A stretch of DNA of 64,000 nucleotides from Bacillus sp. AFS055030 (GTDB taxonomy: Bacteria > Bacillota > Bacilli > Bacillales > Bacillaceae_G), in assembly GCF_002574545.1 (NCBI RefSeq), contig NZ_NUGT01000015.1, forward strand, positions 124,001 to 188,000, in the 5' to 3' direction. The position numbers were made by a program, and so were the translations under genes. Below, one piece after another: positions 1-9,197 of the stretch (positions within the stretch are counted from its first letter, which is position 1; every line of letters begins with the position of its first letter). The notes under the pieces were generated by a model that was not told where the DNA came from, did not search any database, and was given only the letters and a program-made list of their open reading frames with translations.

Positions 1-584
1 GCTGGAGTTTCATAAGATGGACCTGTCAGTGCAGCATAAACTCCCTCTTGAAGTTTTACATTTACTTCACTAGCAGCACTTTTTGCAAGTTCTCTTAATT
101 CACGGTCATACGGATAAGACATATCTACAAAACGAACGCCTAGCTCTGGGTTATTTGGTCCAATTAGTGGACTAGTTCCAGTGAAATTAATATGGTCTGT
201 AATTAACATTAAATCACCAGGTTCATATGAAGTATTAACTCCACCTGCAGCATTTGTTACGATTAATTTCTCTACACCTAATTCTTTCATAATACGAACA
301 GGGAATGTAACTTTTTCCATGCTATAACCTTCATAGTAGTGAACTCTACCTTGCATTGCTACTACTTCAATACCATGTATTGTTCCAAAAACTAATTGGC
401 CTTCATGCCCTTCTACTGTTGATGTCGGGTATTCAGGAATTGTATGATATGGTATTTTTTCTTGGTTTTCTATTTCATCTACAAGAACACCTAAACCTGA
501 CCCTAAGATCAATCCAATTTTAGGCTTTCTGTCGACTTTGCTTTTAATAAAATCTGCAGCTTTATCAATATGTTCTTTATTCAT
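1..584 (-). CDS. punA: Purine-nucleoside phosphorylase, C-terminus cut by window edge
   Basis: Cytosolic enzyme that phosphorolyses purine (deoxy)nucleosides to a base and (deoxy)ribose-1-phosphate. About 194 N-terminal residues are present, beginning MNKEHIDKAADFIKSK. The phosphate-binding glycine stretch (ILGSGLG, near residue 30), the VEGHEGQLVFG segment, and VTNAAGGVN and TGTSPLIGPN further on are typical of the PNP family. The ATG at 582-584 follows the site AAGGTGGAG, which overlaps the deoB stop codon, so the two genes are probably translationally coupled. With DeoB it feeds ribose from nucleosides into central metabolism. The gene runs off the left edge, so its end cannot be seen. Confidence 0.93.
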   Translation of the reverse strand, partial: MNKEHIDKAADFIKSKVDRKPKIGLILGSGLGVLVDEIENQEKIPYHTIPEYPTSTVEGHEGQLVFGTIHGIEVVAMQGRVHYYEGYSMEKVTFPVRIMKELGVEKLIVTNAAGGVNTSYEPGDLMLITDHINFTGTSPLIGPNNPELGVRFVDMSYPYDRELRELAKSAASEVNVKLQEGVYAALTGPSYETP

Positions 585-597
585 ATGTAACTCCACC

Positions 598-1779
598 TTA
601 TTTCAATTTTTCAAAAAAGCTTGATCCATGTGAGGGCATTGCAATTTTAAAGTTTTCTGCAATGGTTGCTCCAATATCAGCAAAAGTTTTTGGTATTTCT
701 AATTCTTTACCTTCTGAAAACTGTTTACTATAAACTAGTAATGGAACATATTCTCTTGTATGATCTGTACCAGTATATGTCGGATCATTTCCATGATCTG
801 CAGTAATCATTAATAAATCATCTTCTTTTAATAAGTCAAATACTTCAGGTAATCTTGCATCGAATTCTTCTAGTGCTTTACCGTACCCTAGTGGATCTCT
901 TCTATGACCATATACCGCATCAAAATCAACTAAATTTAGGAAGCTTAAACCAGTGAAGTCCATTTTTAATGTTTCAACTAATTTATCCATTCCATCCATA
1001 TTTGAAACTGTACGTAATGCTTTTGTAATTCCTTCACCATCGAAGATATCTGCAATTTTACCGATTGAAATCACATCAAAATTCGCATCTTTTAACTCAT
1101 TCATAACCGTACGTCCAAATGGTTTTAATGCATAGTCATGGCGATTTGGTGTACGTTTGAAATTTCCAGGCTCACCTACAAATGGTCTCGCGATTACTCG
1201 ACCAATCATGTATGGATCATCTAACGTTAATTTACGTGCAATTTCACAATAACGATATAAATCTTCTAATGGAACAATTTCTTCATGAGCTGCAATTTGT
1301 AAAACAGAATCAGCAGACGTATAAACAATTAGATCGCCTGTTTTCATATGTTGTTCACCAAGTTCAACTAAAATCTCAGTTCCTGAAGCAGGTTTATTTC
1401 CAATTATTTTACGATCAAAATGGGTTTCCAATTCACTTATTAATTCTTGAGGGAATCCATCAGCAAACACTTTAAATGGCTTATCAATGTGAAGACCCAT
1501 GATTTCCCAATGTCCAGTCATTGTATCTTTTCCAACTGATGACTCTTCCATTTTTGTGAAATAAGCAAGTGGCTTATCGGCCTTTGGAACCCCTTTCAAT
1601 TCTCTAATATTACTTAATCCTAGTTTTGCCATGTTCGGCATATGTAATCCATTCATTTTTTCAGCAATATGACCTAGTGTATCTGAACCAACATCATTAA
1701 ATTTTTCTGCATCAGGAGCTTCTCCGATCCCTACAGAATCCATAACAACGAGGAACACTCTATTAAATTTTCTATTCAT
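598..1779 (-). CDS. deoB: Phosphopentomutase
   Basis: Interconverts (deoxy)ribose-1-phosphate and (deoxy)ribose-5-phosphate, the step after nucleoside phosphorolysis. The 393 residues match the usual family length. An alkaline-phosphatase-like metal site is visible: [12 protein letters not shown] near residue 13, the DTMTGHWE segment near residue 85 carrying the catalytic threonine, and TADHGNDPT near residue 327. The ATG is preceded by AGGAGG. It is first in an operon with punA, with only 13 bp between them, and has its own sigma-A promoter and operator candidate upstream. This pairing is the Bacillus drm-pupG arrangement. Confidence 0.97.
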   Translation of the reverse strand: MNRKFNRVFLVVMDSVGIGEAPDAEKFNDVGSDTLGHIAEKMNGLHMPNMAKLGLSNIRELKGVPKADKPLAYFTKMEESSVGKDTMTGHWEIMGLHIDKPFKVFADGFPQELISELETHFDRKIIGNKPASGTEILVELGEQHMKTGDLIVYTSADSVLQIAAHEEIVPLEDLYRYCEIARKLTLDDPYMIGRVIARPFVGEPGNFKRTPNRHDYALKPFGRTVMNELKDANFDVISIGKIADIFDGEGITKALRTVSNMDGMDKLVETLKMDFTGLSFLNLVDFDAVYGHRRDPLGYGKALEEFDARLPEVFDLLKEDDLLMITADHGNDPTYTGTDHTREYVPLLVYSKQFSEGKELEIPKTFADIGATIAENFKIAMPSHGSSFFEKLK

Positions 1780-1827
1780 TTGTTTTCCTCCTAACTCATC
1801 GAAACAAACTGAAACTTACAAGATAGC

Positions 1828-1876
1828 GTCAGATGTCTGACAACTAAAGTATACTTATTGTCCTAATTCTTTTCAA
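1828..1876 (-). promoter_or_regulatory. deoB-punA promoter with palindromic operator
   Basis: On the minus strand TTGAAA (1871-1876) and TATACT (1848-1853) are separated by 17 bp, a good sigma-A promoter. A perfect inverted repeat, GTCAGA-CA-TCTGAC (1828-1841), starts six bases downstream of the -10 box and so covers the start site. That is a repressor position. The half-site resembles operators of GntR/FadR-type regulators, but the cognate protein is not in the window. Confidence 0.6.
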
Positions 1877-2026
1877 GAATTATATTTTCCAATTTGTGTC
1901 TATTGATACTATTATTCCCCAGAATCCTATTAATTTGACATAAATAATTCATAATTATTTTCTATTTTTAGTCGCTAATTAAAATGATCTGCTAAAAATT
2001 CCTCTTGCATACTGTATTGCAAAAAT

Positions 2027-2056
2027 AAAAGGCCTAGCTTTATTAGCTGGCCTTTT
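2027..2056 (-). terminator. Terminator after ykoY
   Basis: Inverted repeat AAAAGGCC(T)AGC / GCT(A)GGCCTTTT with a short AT loop, followed on the minus strand by a T-rich run. It lies seven bases past the ykoY stop and separates that gene from deoB. Confidence 0.75.
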
Positions 2057-2062
2057 AGCGCA

Positions 2063-2758
2063 TTATGCTGTTTGATTTTCTGAACTTGTAACTTGATGTT
2101 TTTGTCTTTTCGCAACGATTGTACCAGCTACAATTACGATTGCAGTCATGATAATTTTGAACACTAAAGCTAAAGTATAATTTTCAAAAATATCTTTAAT
2201 CATCTTTTCATGAGTAATCATACCAGCTGCTGTCCAAGCTAAGATACCTGCACCAATTGTTGTAATAATTGGGTATTTGTTCATAACTTTCATTAATATT
2301 GAGCTACCGCCAACAATAATTGGAATTGAAATTAAAATACCAATTACGATTGCAACGATACTACCATGTGATACACCAGCTAAGGCTAAAACATTATCAA
2401 GACTCATTAATGCGTCAGCAATGATGATCGTTTTAACTGCTCCCCATAAAGTTGCACCACTTTTAACTTCGCCGTGTCCAGAGTCATCGACTAATAATTT
2501 AAAAGCAATCCATAATAACATTAAACCACCGACTGCATAAATAAACGGAATTTTTAATAAATACACGATTACTGCTGCAAATACGACACGAAGTGCAATT
2601 GCACCCATTGTACCAAATAATACTGCCTTTTTCTTTTGGTTTTTAGGTAAGTTTTTCGCTGCTAATGCGATTAGAATAGCATTGTCACCACTTAATAACA
2701 GGTCGATAAAAATTACATTCAATAGTACACCAATACTTAATCCATCAAATAAATCCAT
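2063..2758 (-). CDS. ykoY: TerC-family integral membrane protein, probable manganese exporter (YkoY/MeeY type)
   Basis: 231 residues with about seven hydrophobic segments. It carries the TerC hallmarks: the acidic membrane motif SGDNAILIALA near residue 24 and DALMSLDNVLALAG near residue 115. In Bacillus, YkoY-type TerC proteins export Mn2+, for example to metallate secreted enzymes. That role fits here because the gene sits directly behind a yybP-ykoY manganese riboswitch. The ATG follows a GGGGGAAG ribosome site. It is a single-gene unit with its own terminator. Paralogues (YceF, YjbE) look alike, so the riboswitch is what points to YkoY. Confidence 0.87.
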   Translation of the reverse strand: MDLFDGLSIGVLLNVIFIDLLLSGDNAILIALAAKNLPKNQKKKAVLFGTMGAIALRVVFAAVIVYLLKIPFIYAVGGLMLLWIAFKLLVDDSGHGEVKSGATLWGAVKTIIIADALMSLDNVLALAGVSHGSIVAIVIGILISIPIIVGGSSILMKVMNKYPIITTIGAGILAWTAAGMITHEKMIKDIFENYTLALVFKIIMTAIVIVAGTIVAKRQKHQVTSSENQTA

Positions 2759-2821
2759 GACTCTTCCCCCTTATAAAACTACTTTTTTAATTAAACAACC
2801 TGTACTTCGCGACTACAAAAT

Positions 2822-2975
2822 AAAAAGACCTTTGCCAATAGTTGTAGTTCTACGGCAAAGGTCTTGCTGAGCATACATTTGTATGCCAACAAAGCCGATG
2901 AGAATTTCTTCTCATGTAATGACGACTTTGTTTCAGGATCTCTCCTGACGCTACTCCCCTTTGGAGTATTCGATT
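2822..2975 (-). promoter_or_regulatory. yybP-ykoY manganese riboswitch with terminator expression platform
   Basis: On the minus strand the leader shows AAAGGGGAGTAGC, the P1.1/P3 helix region with CATCGGCTTTGTTGGC, and then a strong hairpin, AAGACCTTTGCC / GGCAAAGGTCTT (2825-2865), ending in a T run. These conserved blocks define the yybP-ykoY family, in which Mn2+ binding prevents termination and turns on exporter genes. It lies 60 bp before the TerC start. Confidence 0.93.
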
Positions 2976-3092
2976 GTTTATTAATACTATAATAGTATTC
3001 TAGCTAGTCCATTATGTCAATAGTTTTAATAGGTTTTTAATTATTAATTTTAACTTTTATAGTCTAATCGAATATCAATGAAAATAATTAAC

Positions 3093-3839
3093 TTATTGCT
3101 TTGTCAATATTTTTGGTCCATTACTTGTTATCGCTAAAGTATGTTCATATTGTGCTGAATTTTTTCCATCTCTTGTTCTTGCTGTCCAGCCATTACTATC
3201 CATTGTAGAATGCCATGATCCTAAATTAATCATCGGTTCAATCGTAATGACCATCCCTTCACGTAGTCTTAAACCTTTACCTGCCATACCAAAATGAGGA
3301 ACATATGGCTCTTCATGAAGAGTCGGTCCTATGCCATGTCCTGTAAAATCACGCACAACAGAATATCCTAACGACTCAGCATAAGATTGAATCGCAAAAC
3401 CAATGTCACCAATACGGTTTCCTACTACAGCTTGCTCTATTCCTTTATATAAGCATTCTTGGGTAACTTTTAATAAATCTTTGTTTTCTTTCGATATATT
3501 TCCTACACCGTAAGTCCAAGCCGAGTCAGCAAGTGCACCATTTAAATTTACAACCATATCAATTGTTACAATATCACCATCTTTTAATGGTTTCTTACGA
3601 GGAAAACCATGGCATATCTCATCATTAATTGATGCACAAGTTGCATATTTATATCCTCGGTAACCTTTTTGCTCTGGCTTCGCACCATTTTCAGCTAAAA
3701 ACTTTTCTACAAATTGATCGATTTCCCAAGTCGTAATCCCTGGTTTAATCATTTTTGCAATTTCTTTATGCGTAGCAGCCAATAAAGTACCTGCTTCATC
3801 CATTAAGTTAATTTCACGTTCAGTCTTAATCGTAATCAT
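3093..3839 (-). CDS. map: Methionine aminopeptidase, type I
   Basis: Removes the initiator methionine from nascent proteins. The 248-residue protein has the five dinuclear metal ligands in order: TIDMVVN (Asp near 97), ADSAWT (Asp near 108), GHGIG (His near 171), IEPMI (Glu near 204) and YEHTLA (Glu near 235). The substrate histidine is in ICHGFPR. It lies away from ribosomal-protein genes, so it is probably the second, YflG/MapB-like enzyme of Bacillus rather than the secY-adjacent copy. It appears monocistronic, with an AAAGGATG ribosome site. Confidence 0.93.
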   Translation of the reverse strand: MITIKTEREINLMDEAGTLLAATHKEIAKMIKPGITTWEIDQFVEKFLAENGAKPEQKGYRGYKYATCASINDEICHGFPRKKPLKDGDIVTIDMVVNLNGALADSAWTYGVGNISKENKDLLKVTQECLYKGIEQAVVGNRIGDIGFAIQSYAESLGYSVVRDFTGHGIGPTLHEEPYVPHFGMAGKGLRLREGMVITIEPMINLGSWHSTMDSNGWTARTRDGKNSAQYEHTLAITSNGPKILTKQ

Positions 3840-3930
3840 TTAGTTCATCCTTTCAAGTGAATTAGTGATTTTAAATTCATTCATGATTCATTTAATATAG
3901 TATGCTTTTCACATTATAACAATATTTCCC

Positions 3931-3958
3931 AAGAAAAAAGAGCTTAATTTAAGCTCTT
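3931..3958 (-). terminator. Terminator of the xerD operon
   Basis: Perfect hairpin AAGAGCTTAA / TTTAAGCTCTT (3938-3958), followed on the minus strand by TTTTTT. A second, weaker GGTTTTT...AAAAACC hairpin lies at 3995-4024. Confidence 0.75.
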
Positions 3959-4037
3959 AAGTGTGTAGATTAAGTTCAATATCTCGATTTTTTAGGTTTT
4001 TAATCATGTAGACATGAAAAACCAAATATCTGTGAAA

Positions 4038-4964
4038 TTAGGCTCTAGGATGAAACTCTTTATAAACATCTTTCAGTCTATTTTTCGTTACATGTGTATA
4101 TATTTGAGTTGTAGATATATCTGCATGTCCTAGCATTTCTTGCACTGATCTTAAATCAGCTCCATTTTCTAATAAATGTGTTGCAAATGAATGACGTAAA
4201 GTATGCGGTGTTAATTCATGCTGAATATTTGCTTTTTCAGCTTGTTTTTTTAAGTTTTTCCAAAATCCTTGTCTAGACATTCTATTCCCATGATGATTTA
4301 AGAAAAATGCATCATTATTTTTTTTACCTTTTAGTTCGTTTCTAGCTAATTTTAAATAATTTTCAAGTGATTCAATCGCAAGTTTTCCAAGAGGAATAAT
4401 TCTTTCTTTACTCCCTTTACCTAAACATCGCACAAATCCCATTGTTAAATTAATGTCAGATAGATTTAATGATAATAACTCTGACACCCGCATACCAGTC
4501 GCATATAACAATTCTAACATTGCCTTATCTCTAAAACCAAATGTTGATTGATCTGGTACTTCTAATAAAGCCTCTACTTCCTGCAGTGATAAAACCTTTG
4601 GAAGTACTTTTGGCGCTTTTGGAATTTCTACTAATAATGATGGATCGTCTTTCATCCCATCAACTTCACGAATTAAAAATTGATGAAATGAACGAATTGT
4701 TGCTAATTGACGAGCCATTGTTCGAGCGGTTAAATCTCTTTCTTTTAAATATTTTAAATAACTAATAATATGTAACCTAGTTATATTTGAGAGACTATTT
4801 ATATTTTCAACAACGTCCAAATATTTTCCGTAGCTTTCTAAATCCTTACCATATGATAGAATTGTATTTTTAGATAAACCTTTTTCAACTTGGATAAAAT
4901 GGATAAAATCCTCCGTTGCAAAATCAAATTCTTTTTTAAATGGTGTTTTATCAGTCGTTGTCAC
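4038..4964 (-). CDS. xerD: Site-specific tyrosine recombinase XerD
   Basis: Resolves chromosome dimers at dif together with XerC (CodV in Bacillus). 308 residues: an N-terminal SAM-like core-binding domain (about 15-105) and a catalytic domain with R159, K183, H254, R257, H280 and nucleophile Y289 all present (motifs [35 protein letters not shown]). The start is GTG at 4964 after GGGGAG; the nearby ATG reads straight into TGA. It lies six bases after yqzK and in the fur-yqzK-xerD order known from B. subtilis (ripX). It is notable here because six dif-like sites occur near 43-51 kb. Confidence 0.95.
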   Translation of the reverse strand: MTTTDKTPFKKEFDFATEDFIHFIQVEKGLSKNTILSYGKDLESYGKYLDVVENINSLSNITRLHIISYLKYLKERDLTARTMARQLATIRSFHQFLIREVDGMKDDPSLLVEIPKAPKVLPKVLSLQEVEALLEVPDQSTFGFRDKAMLELLYATGMRVSELLSLNLSDINLTMGFVRCLGKGSKERIIPLGKLAIESLENYLKLARNELKGKKNNDAFFLNHHGNRMSRQGFWKNLKKQAEKANIQHELTPHTLRHSFATHLLENGADLRSVQEMLGHADISTTQIYTHVTKNRLKDVYKEFHPRA

Positions 4965-4970
4965 ATTTCA

Positions 4971-5189
4971 TTACTCCCCGTTTTGATAAAACCGTACCAG
5001 TTGGTTAAAAGCACCATCCTTTTGATGATTGTCCACCTTTAACATTGAACCTTCAGGTCGGTCATATCGATGCATATTTTCATATTCAGAATGAATCCAT
5101 TGAATAGCAAAATAAAATAAAATTGTACATGTAATGAATAAAATTGTAACTTTTATTACATTAAAAACAATACTTGCCCTTTTTTTCAT
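4971..5189 (-). CDS. yqzK: YqzK-like small membrane protein (DUF4227)
   Basis: 72-residue protein, function unknown. It has a basic start (MKKRAS), one transmembrane helix (about residues 7-29), and the conserved stretch EYENMHRYDRPEG, which is typical of the YqzK family always found between fur and xerD. I start it at 5189 because AAAGGTGGTGG lies just before that ATG. A longer reading from 5225 would add 12 residues without a ribosome site. It is co-transcribed with xerD. Confidence 0.82.
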   Translation of the reverse strand: MKKRASIVFNVIKVTILFITCTILFYFAIQWIHSEYENMHRYDRPEGSMLKVDNHQKDGAFNQLVRFYQNGE

Positions 5190-5360
5190 ATGACCACCAC
5201 CTTTTGCTAGAAGTAAAGACATCATTACTACATACTATGCAAAATTAGGACAAATCATACTTCAAAAATCAAACATTAATGATCACACAGTATAATTTTA
5301 AGAACATGAAAAAGAGCAGACTCTTTTTATTGAACTGCTCCGTCTTTAGGAATCAAAAAA

Positions 5361-5393
5361 TAAAATGATTTTAATTAAATTAAAATCATTTTA
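5361..5393 (-). terminator. Terminator of fur
   Basis: Long AT-rich perfect inverted repeat (arms 5361-5375 and 5379-5393) abutting the fur stop codon, followed on the minus strand by TTTTTT. A second small hairpin, AAAAAGAG / CTCTTTTT, lies at 5309-5328. Confidence 0.7.
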
Positions 5394-5852
5394 TTACTTT
5401 TCATTTTGTTCATGGCAACGATGACATACACCATGAAATGATAATCGATGATCTTTAATTTTAAAATTCCAACGTTCTTCAACTGTCTTTTCAACTTCAC
5501 TTAATAGATTTTCATGAATTTCATCCACTGCTCCGCAAACCGTGCAAATTAAATGATGGTGAAAATGTTGAGCACCTTCATGTCTTAAGTCGTATCTTGA
5601 AACCCCATCACCAAAATTTATTTTATCAACAATTGTTAACTCAGTTAGTAATTCTAACGTACGATAAACAGTAGCAAGTCCAATTTCAGGCGATTTTTCT
5701 TTCACTAGGAGGTAAACATCTTCTGCACTTAGGTGATCTTCTTCGTTTTCTAATAAAACACGAACTGTAGATTCACGTTGTGGTGTTAATTTATATCCTG
5801 CTAAATGTAGTTGTTTCTTTATTCGTTCAACTCGTTCTTCCATTTTTTTCAC
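5394..5852 (-). CDS. fur: Ferric uptake regulator Fur
   Basis: 152-residue metalloregulator that represses iron-uptake genes when bound to Fe2+. The N-terminal winged helix (about 1-85, with the recognition segment GLATVYRTLELL) is followed by a dimerisation/metal domain containing RHEGAQHFHHHLICTVCGAVDEIHE and the second structural zinc pair CHRCHE near the C-terminus. PerR and Zur are close paralogues. Gene order with yqzK, xerD and spoIIM supports Fur. It is a single gene with its own terminator. Confidence 0.93.
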   Translation of the reverse strand: MKKMEERVERIKKQLHLAGYKLTPQRESTVRVLLENEEDHLSAEDVYLLVKEKSPEIGLATVYRTLELLTELTIVDKINFGDGVSRYDLRHEGAQHFHHHLICTVCGAVDEIHENLLSEVEKTVEERWNFKIKDHRLSFHGVCHRCHEQNEK

Positions 5853-5910
5853 TCCCTCGCCACTTGATAATAATTATAACAAAGATAGAGAAAGTGTCAA
5901 AAATTATTTG

Positions 5911-6561
5911 TTAATTTTTTGAAACAATTATTTCAGAGATGGCTTTTAAAAAATAAGTTGAACCATATGCCTCAATAATACTTGCCATACTTAAGCAAAC
6001 AGCAACAATTCCAAAAACAAAAGAATACGAGATTAACTGTTTCATAATTGGTTCATTATCATTTTTAATAAATTGTTTTCGAATCATACGAATGGACAGT
6101 TGTACCGCTAAAACTGTTAGTAATATATAAAGTGGTAAAACGATAACGTTTTGTGGAAAAACAGAAGAAAATGCTAATAAAATACCGTGCCAGCCTAATT
6201 GATTGACTAAGAACCCTACTGTAAAACCAACTACCAATCCTTTCATAAATAGTAAGATAAGAATGATTGGTAATCCGATGATTGAGATACCTAATATCCA
6301 AATCAAAGCTAAAAACTTCAAATGAGTAGAATAGCTCGAAAGGAACACTTCATTTCCACTAATATAATCACCATTATTAACTTGTCCAAAAAAATGAGTA
6401 ATAAACGATAGAATATCCTGCTTTTGACTCACATTCATACTATTTACGATGACTGCTCCAAATACTACACCAAAAAGTAAAATCACACTAACAAAAATAT
6501 AGAGTGACAAATAATCTTTAACATGTTTTTTCATCATTGATTTGACTGAGCTTCTTGTCAT
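5911..6561 (-). CDS. spoIIM: Stage II sporulation protein M
   Basis: Scaffold of the SpoIIDMP engulfment machine in the mother-cell membrane. I place the start at 6561 (MTRSSVKSMMKKH) because GCAGGAG precedes that ATG; 216 residues then remain. A cytoplasmic basic head is followed by about five membrane helices. The region LYIFVSVILLFGVVFGAVIVNSMNVSQKQD is characteristic of SpoIIM. Position next to fur is as in B. subtilis. Its presence says the host forms endospores. Confidence 0.93.
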   Translation of the reverse strand: MTRSSVKSMMKKHVKDYLSLYIFVSVILLFGVVFGAVIVNSMNVSQKQDILSFITHFFGQVNNGDYISGNEVFLSSYSTHLKFLALIWILGISIIGLPIILILLFMKGLVVGFTVGFLVNQLGWHGILLAFSSVFPQNVIVLPLYILLTVLAVQLSIRMIRKQFIKNDNEPIMKQLISYSFVFGIVAVCLSMASIIEAYGSTYFLKAISEIIVSKN

Positions 6562-6592
6562 GATATCATCTCCTGCACTATATTCTCTCTTC

Positions 6593-6620
6593 ATTTTATG
6601 AATGGACAAGTAATTTATTC
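6593..6620 (-). promoter_or_regulatory. Possible sigma-E promoter of spoIIM
   Basis: On the minus strand GAATAAA (6614-6620) and CATAAAAT (6593-6600) are 13 bp apart. This resembles sigma-E elements and is positioned 32 bp before the spoIIM start. spoIIM is a mother-cell gene in B. subtilis. The match is partial. Confidence 0.35.
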
Positions 6621-6720
6621 TTTTAATTTATAAAAGTTCGAAAATTAATAATACGAAAAAAATGTATGTCTTGTTGTTATTTCATGTTGTGAGGTGTTGA
6701 TTTAAAGTTTTGAAAAAATA

Positions 6721-6757
6721 AAAAAAGCTGTTAAAGTCAACAAGGACTAAAAACAGC
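6721..6757 (-). terminator. Terminator after alpha/beta hydrolase gene
   Basis: Minus-strand hairpin GCTGTT...AACAGC with an inner TTTAGTC/GACTTT stem, followed by seven T residues. Confidence 0.75.
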
Positions 6758-6763
6758 ATTTCT

Positions 6764-7645
6764 TTAATTTAATAATTCAATTTGTTTTTTTATGATTTGA
6801 CCGATTGATTTTGCATTTTCTTCATTATTACCATAAATAGCTGAATGATTGTACCCTTCTAGTGTTTGACGATTACCTTGATTCGTTGTTTCACAATATT
6901 CACTATGATATTTTTCAACTTTATGTAGTAATTCCTTTTTTTTCTTCAGATTAAGCTGTAATCCACTTTGATTTGAAGCTGTTAATACTAGTAAAGGTAT
7001 ATTCATTTTTATTTTCAATGCGTCTTTTATTCGTAAGTTACTATAGTATAGATTTTTCCACTCACTGACAACAGTCTTCCAATGCTTATAGCTCTTAATT
7101 GAGCTAATTATTTCGAGCTGATGATCTGGAGCAGTTTTCATTATTTTATTAATTAGTTTAGTTGGAATAGCCTTAATAAGACGAAATTGGTTCGCATTCT
7201 TCATCATTAACGCAAATTGATATAGTAATTTATCATATAATCTCTGCTCATGTTCCTCTAAAGTAGGATGTGTTGGATCGAGTAAAATCATTGATTGGAT
7301 CGCATTTGGAAAAAGCCGAGACATTTGGAATACAATATATGACCCTAGAGAATGTCCAACTGCAATTAGTGGACTTTTAATATTTAATGCTAATAAAAGA
7401 TCATAGCATTCATAAGCTTGTTGTTCTGTTGATCGTTCTGTCGTCCATATTCCACTTTTTCCATAACCTAAGCGATCGTATGTTATAACTTTGGCATATT
7501 TACTCAACTCTTCTTGTAAATAATTCCATTGATGAAGAGTATGCATCATTCCACATTCTAATAGAACTGTAACTTTGCCTTCACCTTTTATTCGAACGTG
7601 ATATGTGCCAAGCTCACCATTAACAAACAATATTCTCACCTTCAT
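6764..7645 (-). CDS. Alpha/beta hydrolase
   Basis: 293 residues with an alpha/beta-hydrolase fold: oxyanion region LLECGMMHTLHQW (about 28-41), strand VITYDRLGYGKS, nucleophile elbow GHSLGS (Ser near 98) and a likely acid in LLDPTHPT. The terminal histidine is probably in GYNHSAI near residue 271. No signal peptide is seen. The substrate cannot be told; esterases, lipases and lactonases share these motifs. It stands alone between two terminators. Confidence 0.8.
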   Translation of the reverse strand: MKVRILFVNGELGTYHVRIKGEGKVTVLLECGMMHTLHQWNYLQEELSKYAKVITYDRLGYGKSGIWTTERSTEQQAYECYDLLLALNIKSPLIAVGHSLGSYIVFQMSRLFPNAIQSMILLDPTHPTLEEHEQRLYDKLLYQFALMMKNANQFRLIKAIPTKLINKIMKTAPDHQLEIISSIKSYKHWKTVVSEWKNLYYSNLRIKDALKIKMNIPLLVLTASNQSGLQLNLKKKKELLHKVEKYHSEYCETTNQGNRQTLEGYNHSAIYGNNEENAKSIGQIIKKQIELLN

Positions 7646-7753
7646 CGTATATGATTAGATTAGTTGTCTTATTGTATTCAATTTTCATGTATTCTATTTT
7701 ATCTTTCATTTTTACTTTAAAAAATGTGCTTCGATATAATCCTTAAAAAACGA

Positions 7754-7782
7754 GAAAAAAAGACGTTAATAAAACTAACGCC
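7754..7782 (-). terminator. Terminator after DUF975 gene
   Basis: Minus-strand hairpin GGCGTTA / TAACGTC followed by TTTTTTT, 17 bp past the stop. Confidence 0.75.
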
Positions 7783-7798
7783 TTTCTTCTTAAGGTTT

Positions 7799-8485
7799 TT
7801 AGATTGTTTCCTTTTTATCTTCGTAGGCTTCTTTTACTTCTTCATAAAATTGAGCTTGAGAAGTGTAAAAGTATGGTGCTACATAAAACAATGCAAGCCC
7901 AAATGTGATAACTACCAATAGGCCCCAGCCAATGAATGAAAGCCCTAGTAAAAAGAATTTCCATTTATATCCATCCATCATTCTTCTACTTAGAGTAATT
8001 GCATCAAGGGCATTTAGATCTGGATTATCTTTTAAAATATACCCGACTTGTGAATAAGCGAGGGCTTTGATAATTCCAGGAATGATCAGTAAAATCGTCC
8101 ATAATACTGTAAATAAAGTTACTAAAAACCCAACTAATATCCCTCTAATAAATTGATGTCCACTTTTAAAATAGAAAAATATGTCCGATATACTTTTTTC
8201 TTCATCACGAATCAACTTAATAAAGTAAACAAGTAAACCATAGCCTAAAAGAGTATTTATGATTGCATTAACGATTTCGATTACGGTTTGGACTCCACCA
8301 GGAATTAAATCTTGTTGATCCAAATCTAAAAATATACTACCCGTATAATGTTGATTAACTGGTCCATTTAGTAACATATAAATAAGTCCTTGTAATACAC
8401 CATAAAATACGAGGGTTAAAATCGCTTTTCCCCAATTTCCTGATAGACGATTTTTAGCTGTTTTTTTAATTGACGAAATTCTCAT
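7799..8485 (-). CDS. DUF975 family membrane protein
   Basis: 228 residues. The cytoplasmic start RISSIKKTAKNRLSGNWGKAI is the signature of DUF975 proteins and is followed by about six membrane helices. The motif RDEEKSISDIFFYFKSG and the late segment YDEVK-like EEVKEAYEDKKE also fit. Function is unknown in the family. The gene is monocistronic, read from an ATG after AGGATG, and lies downstream of nudF with a 76-bp AT-rich gap. Confidence 0.8.
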   Translation of the reverse strand: MRISSIKKTAKNRLSGNWGKAILTLVFYGVLQGLIYMLLNGPVNQHYTGSIFLDLDQQDLIPGGVQTVIEIVNAIINTLLGYGLLVYFIKLIRDEEKSISDIFFYFKSGHQFIRGILVGFLVTLFTVLWTILLIIPGIIKALAYSQVGYILKDNPDLNALDAITLSRRMMDGYKWKFFLLGLSFIGWGLLVVITFGLALFYVAPYFYTSQAQFYEEVKEAYEDKKETI

Positions 8486-8561
8486 CTACTCATCCTCTCA
8501 AAAAATGTCATTTTATTTTATCATGTTATTACCATATTTTGAGATTTATTTTAATTTTATT

Positions 8562-9107
8562 TTAATTTTTTTGTAATAATTGTAAATATTGGACTGCGAA
8601 ACATGTTTTTGCATCATGGATTGAACCTTTTTTTAGCTCTTCTAAACACTCGTCTAATGTTAGCTCAAACATTTCGACAAATTCATCTTCGTCTAAAGCA
8701 GCACTATTCTCTAATTTCTTTAAACCTTTTGCAACATATATATGTATGTATTCGTCTGCAAACCCTGGTGAAGTATAAAAAGATTGTATATGCTCCCACT
8801 CGGCAGCTTCATATCCAGTTTCTTCTTCTAGCTCTCGTTTAGCTGTCACTAATGGCTCTTCGCCTTTTTCTAATTTCCCTGCTGGAATTTCTAAAAGACT
8901 TCTTTCTAGCGCTTTTCGATACTGCTCTACAAAAACAATTTTACCTTCATTTGTAATTGGAATAACAGCAACTGCACCAGGATGCTTTACGATTTCACGT
9001 GTACTTGTATTTCCATTCGGTAATTCTACCTTTTGATGATAAAGAGAGATCACTCTTCCTGAAAATATTTTTTCTTCTGCTAGTGTTTTTTCTTCAAATT
9101 TTTTCAT
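8562..9107 (-). CDS. nudF: ADP-ribose pyrophosphatase NudF
   Basis: Nudix hydrolase that splits ADP-ribose into AMP and ribose-5-phosphate. The Nudix box is GKLEKGEEPLVTAKRELEEETGY (about residues 83-105), preceded by HPGAVAVIPI and followed by FYTSPGFADEYIHIY, as in B. subtilis NudF (YqkG). The start chosen is ATG at 9107 (MKKFEEKTLAEEK), giving AAGGTG a nine-base spacing. GTG/ATG starts at 9119/9116 would add four residues with almost no spacing. Confidence 0.93.
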   Translation of the reverse strand: MKKFEEKTLAEEKIFSGRVISLYHQKVELPNGNTSTREIVKHPGAVAVIPITNEGKIVFVEQYRKALERSLLEIPAGKLEKGEEPLVTAKRELEEETGYEAAEWEHIQSFYTSPGFADEYIHIYVAKGLKKLENSAALDEDEFVEMFELTLDECLEELKKGSIHDAKTCFAVQYLQLLQKN

Positions 9108-9123
9108 TTTTTTCATCACCTTG

Positions 9124-9152
9124 TTCTAATTTATATGGTTGTCACATACATT
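9124..9152 (+). promoter_or_regulatory. Candidate sigma-E promoter of mciZ
   Basis: CATACATT (9145-9152) is an almost ideal sigma-E -10 element. TTCTAATT (9124-9131) lies 13 bp upstream as a weaker -35. The inferred start is near 9158, 40 bp before mciZ. MciZ is a mother-cell protein in B. subtilis, which agrees with sigma-E control. Confidence 0.5.
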
Positions 9153-9197
9153 TTATCATTTATTTCATTAAAATACTTTCTGAAATGAGGTAGTCTG

